Shown here: positions 59,522-64,000 of the stretch, piece by piece
Position numbering within the stretch: position 1 is the first letter of the stretch
Layout: every line of letters starts with the position of its first letter
Source: Sphaerochaeta sp. UBA5849
Lineage (GTDB): Bacteria > Spirochaetota > Spirochaetia > Sphaerochaetales > Sphaerochaetaceae
Length of the DNA: 64,000 bases
Reading direction: 5' to 3'
Assembly: GCA_002432715.1 (NCBI GenBank)
Contig: DJGJ01000035.1
Span: 45,311-109,310 of the forward strand
The notes under the pieces: generated by a model
Seen by the model: only the letters and a program-made list of their open reading frames with translations
Database searches by the model: none
Told to the model about the DNA's origin: nothing
Position numbers and translations under genes: made by a program

Positions 59522-60328
59522 CTATAAATAGCGTTTCTTCTCCTGCCCGATGACTCCGGCAAGAAGCTGCACATACTGCTTGGCAGGGCTCATGGAAATC
59601 TTGGGCAGCAAGACCTCCTCGATCTGGAAGAACCCCACATCGCTGGACATTTGCACATCGATGAGAATGGGAGCCCCTTCACCCTTGCTGATGGTTACCT
59701 TCTCAATGGAATTAGCTGAATACTTGTGAATATCCCCGGTCTTCGGGCTTGTGCTGATGCTCATCGGGATACGCGCCCTTCCCTTTTCCATGTCGCATCC
59801 ATCGCCAACCAGCAAGAGACCCGCTTCCAAGGAGTAGATCTTTCGGTTCGCCATATGCCCAAGGACACCTTCGCTGGCTATCGACATGATGGCTATGCGA
59901 CGTTCCAAAGCGTTTGGCAGCAGGACCTGCAGCAGCCGGTCCATGATCGGCCTGGCAATGACAAGCCCTGTCAACTCATGGTCGGTCCTTCCGACACTCA
60001 TCCCCAAGTCATGCAGAAAGGCGGCAAGCAACAAGGCGCACAAGCTGTCTTCATAGCTTCCGGCATCCTCTTGCTCAAGAGACGTCTTCACCCCGGCCTG
60101 TTTGAGCACCGACAGCATTTTCACCACATTCACCGCAACCTGGCGCATATGCACAGGGCCGTGATCGTTGTAGTTCAACCGTTTGATCGAAACACTGTTC
60201 GCATAGTCTTGAATAGCCTCGATCTCAGAGTCGCTTGTCAGCTGCTGAGCCAGGGAATGGCTGTCGGTTCCCTCTTGAAGCAGGGAAAGCAATTGTCGTT
60301 CCAGATGGAGTTCTTTTGGTGACTTCAT
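59522..60328 (-). CDS. HD-domain phosphohydrolase
   Basis: The 268-residue protein has the HD metal-binding positions: YNDHGPVHMRQVAVN near residue 55, and FLHDLGMSVGRTDHE near residue 105. It is probably a metal-dependent phosphohydrolase of nucleotides; the substrate cannot be read. A C-terminal domain from about 200 has no recognised motif. Its message looks leaderless, with TAGTCT ending 6 nt before the ATG. It is cotranscribed with the PfkB kinase. Confidence 0.8.
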   Translation of the reverse strand: MKSPKELHLERQLLSLLQEGTDSHSLAQQLTSDSEIEAIQDYANSVSIKRLNYNDHGPVHMRQVAVNVVKMLSVLKQAGVKTSLEQEDAGSYEDSLCALLLAAFLHDLGMSVGRTDHELTGLVIARPIMDRLLQVLLPNALERRIAIMSIASEGVLGHMANRKIYSLEAGLLLVGDGCDMEKGRARIPMSISTSPKTGDIHKYSANSIEKVTISKGEGAPILIDVQMSSDVGFFQIEEVLLPKISMSPAKQYVQLLAGVIGQEKKRYL

Positions 60329-60334
60329 ACCCTA

Positions 60335-60340
60335 AGACTA
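60335..60340 (-). promoter_or_regulatory. -10 box of the HD-gene leaderless promoter
   Basis: On the minus strand TAGTCT ends 6 nt before the ATG at 60328. The matching -35, TTTCCG at 17 bp, is weak. Confidence 0.5.
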
Positions 60341-60370
60341 CAACAACTTCGGAACAACGGAAAGAGTCTG

Positions 60371-60399
60371 TGGATAAAATGAGACAAACTGCCTATACT
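60371..60399 (+). promoter_or_regulatory. Leaderless promoter of the DUF1349-like gene
   Basis: TGGATA (60371-60376), a 17-bp spacer and TATACT (60394-60399) end 6 nt before the ATG at 60406. It is divergent from the HD gene's promoter, 55-65 bp away. Confidence 0.6.
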
Positions 60400-60405
60400 G
60401 CAAGC

Positions 60406-60924
60406 ATGAGACGAATCACAATGCGCGACTTTCGCTGGATGGGCAGACCATCGGTGTGGGAAAAGGACTATCGACAGGTAAAACTTGAAGTAGAAGCCCA
60501 CATGAGTCTGCCGAACGGACCCTTGCTGTTGGCTGTAAGCGATGAATCATTCATGTTTGAGGCAAAACTGAATGTCCCTTGTGAAGGCGGGTTTACAGGC
60601 CTTTGTGTCTACCATTTGGACACGACGTTTGCTGCAGTAGGCATGAGTCGGCAAGAAATTGAGATCCATATGTCAATCGCGGGCTTTCACAGCAGGGCCG
60701 TCATCGCCCGACCCTTCGGGCAGGACGAGGCTACGTGGCTCTTGCGACGAAGCTCAGCCCTTTTGACCATAGGGTATCGAAGTGAGGAGCAAGAGATCTG
60801 GATCGGAAACTTTCAGCTTCCAGGGGTTGAACAATCGATCAGCTTCGGCCCGTACTTTACCAACGCTACCGAGCAGAGCATGCAAGGCTGGATGCACTCG
60901 ATACGGTACACCAAAGAGGCTTGA
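60406..60924 (+). CDS. DUF1349-like (concanavalin-fold) protein, tentative
   Basis: The 172-residue soluble protein contains a DFRWMGRPSVW-type start and a series of alternating strands, including LLAVSDESFMFEAKLNVP and GLCVYHLDTTFAAVGMS. The pattern resembles DUF1349/GH43-associated beta-sandwich proteins that bind sugars. I cannot support a function. The promoter geometry sets the ATG at 60406, and the mRNA looks leaderless. It ends 86 nt before glnS. Confidence 0.55.
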   Translation: MRRITMRDFRWMGRPSVWEKDYRQVKLEVEAHMSLPNGPLLLAVSDESFMFEAKLNVPCEGGFTGLCVYHLDTTFAAVGMSRQEIEIHMSIAGFHSRAVIARPFGQDEATWLLRRSSALLTIGYRSEEQEIWIGNFQLPGVEQSISFGPYFTNATEQSMQGWMHSIRYTKEA

Positions 60925-61010
60925 ACTGTACTGGTCCAAGCAGTGTGCTTATGCTACTATGAGCTATCTCCAAACGAGCCCCTTTGGAAGGGCATAAGGA
61001 AGAATTTTAT

Positions 61011-62699
61011 ATGGACGAACGAACTGAAGAGAAGACTCCCCTCAATTTTCTTGAGCGCATCATCGAGGATGACCTAGCCAACGGCCGGGTCCCCGACAAC
61101 ACCATAGTCACCCGGTTCCCTCCCGAGCCGAACGGGTATCTGCACATCGGACATATCAAATCGATCTGCCTGAATTTCGGTCTTGCAGAAAAATATAAAG
61201 GCCGCTGCCATCTCAGACTCGATGACACCAATCCTGAAAAAGAGGACATCGAGTATATCCAGTCCATCATGCGCGATATCCGCTGGCTCGGTTTTGATTG
61301 GGGCAAATATGAGTACCATGCCTCGGATTATTATCAGCAGTTGTATGAGATTGCCGTGCGCTTGATCAAGGAAGGCAAAGCCTATGTCGACAACCTGACC
61401 TTCGAAGAGATGAAAGAGTATCGGGGAACGTTGACCGAGGGCGGGAAAAACAGCCCTTCCCGAGACAGGAGCGTTGAAGAGAATCTCAGGCTTTTTGAGG
61501 AGATGCGCCAAGGAAAACATCCTGAAGGCTCCTATGTCCTCAGAGCGAAGATCGACATGTCCAGCCCGAACATCAACATGCGCGACCCGGTGCTCTATCG
61601 GATCAAGTTTGCCACCCATCCCCGAACAGGCGATACATGGTGCATCTACCCGATGTATGACTTCACCCATCCCATCAGCGACGCCATTGAAGGCATCACC
61701 CACTCGATCTGCACCCTTGAGTTCGAGGATCATCGCCCGGCCTACGATTGGGCCACGTCAATCGACGGCATCGACCACACCCCGCATCAGTATGAGTTCG
61801 CCCGTCTGAACATCAACTATCTGGTGATGAGCAAGCGGCGCCTGCTCAATCTGGTGAAGCTGGGGATCGTAGATGGATGGGACGACCCGCGCATGCCCAC
61901 CATCAGCGGAATCCGTCGACGAGGATATTCCCCTGAATCGATGAAGGACTTTGTCAGCCGTATCGGTGTCGCGAAGGTCGAGAGCGTAGTCGATTACTCG
62001 CTGATGGAATTCTGTGTCCGCGAAGACCTCAACAAACGCGCTGAGCGGTTGATGGTCGTTCTCGATCCCTTGAAGCTGGTCATCGACAACTATCCCGAGG
62101 GAAAGGTTGAGTACTTTGAGGCTGTGAAAAACCCCGAAGATCCCAATAGCGGCACTCATCAGATACCCTTCTCCCGAGAGCTGTATATTGAAAAGGAAGA
62201 CTTCATGGAAGTACCCCCCAAGGGGTATCACCGCCTCTTCATCGGAGGAGAAATCCGCCTGAAATACGCCTATTACATCACCGCAAACTCGGTTGTAAAG
62301 GATGAGGACGGCAACGTGGTTGAAGTACACTGCACCTACGACCCCGAGTCACGGGGAGGAACAACCCCGGACAACCGCAAGGTGAAAGGCACCAGCCATT
62401 GGGTAAGCGCTTCAGAGGGCATTACCATAGAGGCTCGCCTGTATGACAAACTCTTCTTGTCCGAGTATCCTGGAGCGGCTACCGGCAACTATCTGGATGA
62501 TTTGAATCCCGATTCCTTGAGAATTGTTACCGATGCAAAAGCCGAACCCGAGATTCTCAACGCCAAGGTTGGCGATTACCTGCAGTTCATCAGAAACGGA
62601 TACTTCTGCAAAGACAACCGCAGCGAAGGTTTGGTCTTCAATCGGACCGTGACCCTGAAGGATTCCTGGGCGAAGCTCAAACAGAAAATGGGTGTGTAA
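61011..62699 (+). CDS. glnS: Glutaminyl-tRNA synthetase
   Basis: The 562-residue class I synthetase has HIGH in PNGYLHIGH at residues 45-48 and VMSKRRL for the KMSKS loop near residue 271. The DDTNPEKED and RFPPEPNG segments are diagnostic for GlnRS/GluRS. It charges tRNA-Gln with glutamine, so this organism does not need the transamidation route. The ATG at 61011 follows AAGGA at 8-10 nt; an in-frame TTG at 60984 has no site. Confidence 0.95.
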   Translation: MDERTEEKTPLNFLERIIEDDLANGRVPDNTIVTRFPPEPNGYLHIGHIKSICLNFGLAEKYKGRCHLRLDDTNPEKEDIEYIQSIMRDIRWLGFDWGKYEYHASDYYQQLYEIAVRLIKEGKAYVDNLTFEEMKEYRGTLTEGGKNSPSRDRSVEENLRLFEEMRQGKHPEGSYVLRAKIDMSSPNINMRDPVLYRIKFATHPRTGDTWCIYPMYDFTHPISDAIEGITHSICTLEFEDHRPAYDWATSIDGIDHTPHQYEFARLNINYLVMSKRRLLNLVKLGIVDGWDDPRMPTISGIRRRGYSPESMKDFVSRIGVAKVESVVDYSLMEFCVREDLNKRAERLMVVLDPLKLVIDNYPEGKVEYFEAVKNPEDPNSGTHQIPFSRELYIEKEDFMEVPPKGYHRLFIGGEIRLKYAYYITANSVVKDEDGNVVEVHCTYDPESRGGTTPDNRKVKGTSHWVSASEGITIEARLYDKLFLSEYPGAATGNYLDDLNPDSLRIVTDAKAEPEILNAKVGDYLQFIRNGYFCKDNRSEGLVFNRTVTLKDSWAKLKQKMGV

Positions 62700-62723
62700 G
62701 ACACGTACTGCAGAGAGAGAATT

Positions 62724-63950
62724 ATGGATTACTTCTTTGACCAGCACTTCCATGTGATGCATATTTCCCATCCTAACCTCATCAGTTTCCTCGCTTCGCT
62801 GGATACGGGTATTCCCGAACTCATCACCAGCGGAGCACTTTCCCCCGGCTACATCCTCACGGCCAAGAACCGAAAAGGTCCGGTGCTCCTCAACCGACTG
62901 ACCAATACGTTGACCACCTTCGAACAGTCCATCGGGCAGACATTGGTGATGATGGAAGATGACCTACGCGGGGTGTTCACCTCCCATGAGGAAGGAGCTC
63001 CCAGGCCTGAACTTCCGTATATCAGGGAAGGGAAAATGCATATGCGGGGACGTACCTACGACAAAATGGCGATGTGTCCCTTGCTTATGGATTTTTCCAG
63101 CATCCTGGTACGCAAGGAAACTCTGTACTACCCCACTCCCAGTGAACAGAAAATCCTCGATTACGTGAAAGATTCGCTTGAGGGATTTTCCTATTACCAC
63201 AGCCAGCGGCCCGATGGACTGTTCGAGTTCTTTCCATTTTTGGGAATCAATCCACCCGTCCACTCCCTGGATTTCATCAAGGAGCTTTTGTCCACCTATA
63301 TCGCAACCGGGAACAAGCAGTTTTACGGCATCAAGTTCTATCCGCCGCTTGGATACGACCCATGGCCTTCCGATGAGATCGAGCGCCAAAAGGTCCTCTA
63401 CATCTATGAGTTTTGCAGCCAGAACAACATCCCCATCATGACGCACTGCGACGACCAGGGTTTTCGTGGAATCCCGGCCAAGGAGGCATGGAAGTACACA
63501 GCCCCTTCAGCCTACAAACCGGTACTCGCACGCTTTCCGCTGCTTCGTATCGACTTTGCACATTATGGCTGGCAATATACGCCATTGCAGAAGAATCCCA
63601 TCACAGTCATCTCCAGCCTGACCAGCAAAGTTCCCGACTCCACTTGGTTCTACGAGATCACCGAGTTGATGCAGCTCTATCCCAACATCTATGCCGATAT
63701 ATCCTTCAGCGGGGCCAATCCGGACTTCTATCTACAATTGGTCAATTATCTTAATTCCTTGGAGGAAGAGAAGCGACGGGTCATCCTGAGTCGTTCGCTG
63801 TTCGGGACTGATTTCTCAGTCAACCTGATGAAGGTTGAAAGCTATACTTCCTATTATCGGATGTTCGAGCAATCCCCGCTTTCCGATGACGAAGTTCATG
63901 CAATGGTATCGGTCAATCCGCTTCGTTTCATGCATATCGGGCAAGAATAA
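62724..63950 (+). CDS. Amidohydrolase-related (amidohydrolase_2-like) metal hydrolase
   Basis: The 408-residue protein starts with QHFHVMHISHPN, an HFH metal motif in TIM-barrel hydrolases. IMTHCDDQGFRG near residue 240 supplies another His, and an Asp-rich GTDFS lies near 370. It resembles amidohydrolase_2 proteins such as ACMSD relatives, without a clear substrate. GAGAGA lies 7-9 nt upstream. It follows glnS by 24 nt and may be cotranscribed. Confidence 0.72.
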   Translation: MDYFFDQHFHVMHISHPNLISFLASLDTGIPELITSGALSPGYILTAKNRKGPVLLNRLTNTLTTFEQSIGQTLVMMEDDLRGVFTSHEEGAPRPELPYIREGKMHMRGRTYDKMAMCPLLMDFSSILVRKETLYYPTPSEQKILDYVKDSLEGFSYYHSQRPDGLFEFFPFLGINPPVHSLDFIKELLSTYIATGNKQFYGIKFYPPLGYDPWPSDEIERQKVLYIYEFCSQNNIPIMTHCDDQGFRGIPAKEAWKYTAPSAYKPVLARFPLLRIDFAHYGWQYTPLQKNPITVISSLTSKVPDSTWFYEITELMQLYPNIYADISFSGANPDFYLQLVNYLNSLEEEKRRVILSRSLFGTDFSVNLMKVESYTSYYRMFEQSPLSDDEVHAMVSVNPLRFMHIGQE

Positions 63951-63971
63951 AGGCAGGCCTTGAGCCTGCCT
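63951..63971 (+). terminator. Hairpin after the amidohydrolase gene
   Basis: AGGCAGGC and GCCTGCCT form an 8-bp stem around CTTGA. The following CTGTCGCTG has no T-run, so termination is likely weak. Nothing further is visible before the window ends. Confidence 0.45.
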
Positions 63972-64000
63972 CTGTCGCTGTACACCAAATACGCTTAGTA

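Noticed and set aside
1..64000. CRISPR array, insertion sequence or prophage
   Set aside because: I saw no regularly spaced repeats, transposase or integrase motifs, or phage structural genes.

Overview
The window looks like a chromosomal segment of an anaerobic spirochaete of the Sphaerochaeta type. This is an inference from protein style: substrate-binding proteins whose signal peptides are followed by short G/A/K/E-rich N-termini, a TAXI-type TRAP transporter, a glycogen pathway, and a purine-degradation cluster typical of anaerobes. The sequence is gene-dense, with many 1-11 nt overlaps between co-directional genes and short overlaps between convergent ones. I saw no prophage, insertion sequence or CRISPR array.

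Region 1 (1-21 kb) is mostly purine catabolism. It holds an adenine deaminase (partial), an AzgA-type purine permease, and three minus-strand units. These are ygeW alone; an 8-oxoguanine-deaminase-like gene followed by a ygfM-like FAD subunit and xdhD; and ygfK-ssnA-ygeY. This is the gene set known in E. coli as the ygeW-xdhD cluster and tied, from memory of the literature, to anaerobic urate/purine breakdown. Two PLP enzymes follow on the plus strand. The middle unit has a long, apparently structured 5' leader closed by a 7-bp stem just before the Shine-Dalgarno, which is a riboswitch candidate. The ygeW and ygfK promoters each carry a GTTGC-N5-GTTGC direct repeat exactly 8 bp upstream of the -35 box, and a third copy lies in the ade leader.

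Region 2 (21-33 kb) holds tRNA-Leu(UAA), an SDR/NTF2-like pair, the C-terminal remnant of a disulfide oxidoreductase, a TAXI TRAP transporter, several poorly characterised proteins, a CrtI-like oxidoreductase fused to a GltD-like Fe-S tail, a flavodoxin, TatD and class II aldolase.

Region 3 (33-49 kb) is housekeeping. It has infC-rpmI-rplT, a ZapB-like coiled coil, 6S RNA, a TPR-tsaE-tsaB-trxB operon, glgA-glgC, an arabinose module (FGGY kinase, araA and a LacI regulator with two matching operators), a NUDIX hydrolase and the NAD(P)HX repair enzyme.

Region 4 (49-64 kb) has a TPP riboswitch ahead of a thiamine ABC transporter, a beta-protein-like ORF followed by two lipoprotein caspase-family proteins, uvrB-htrA, a PfkB kinase, an HD protein, glnS and an amidohydrolase.

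A pattern across the window is that at least nine genes have a sigma70-like -10 box ending 6-7 nt before the ATG. This predicts leaderless mRNAs and fixes several start codons.
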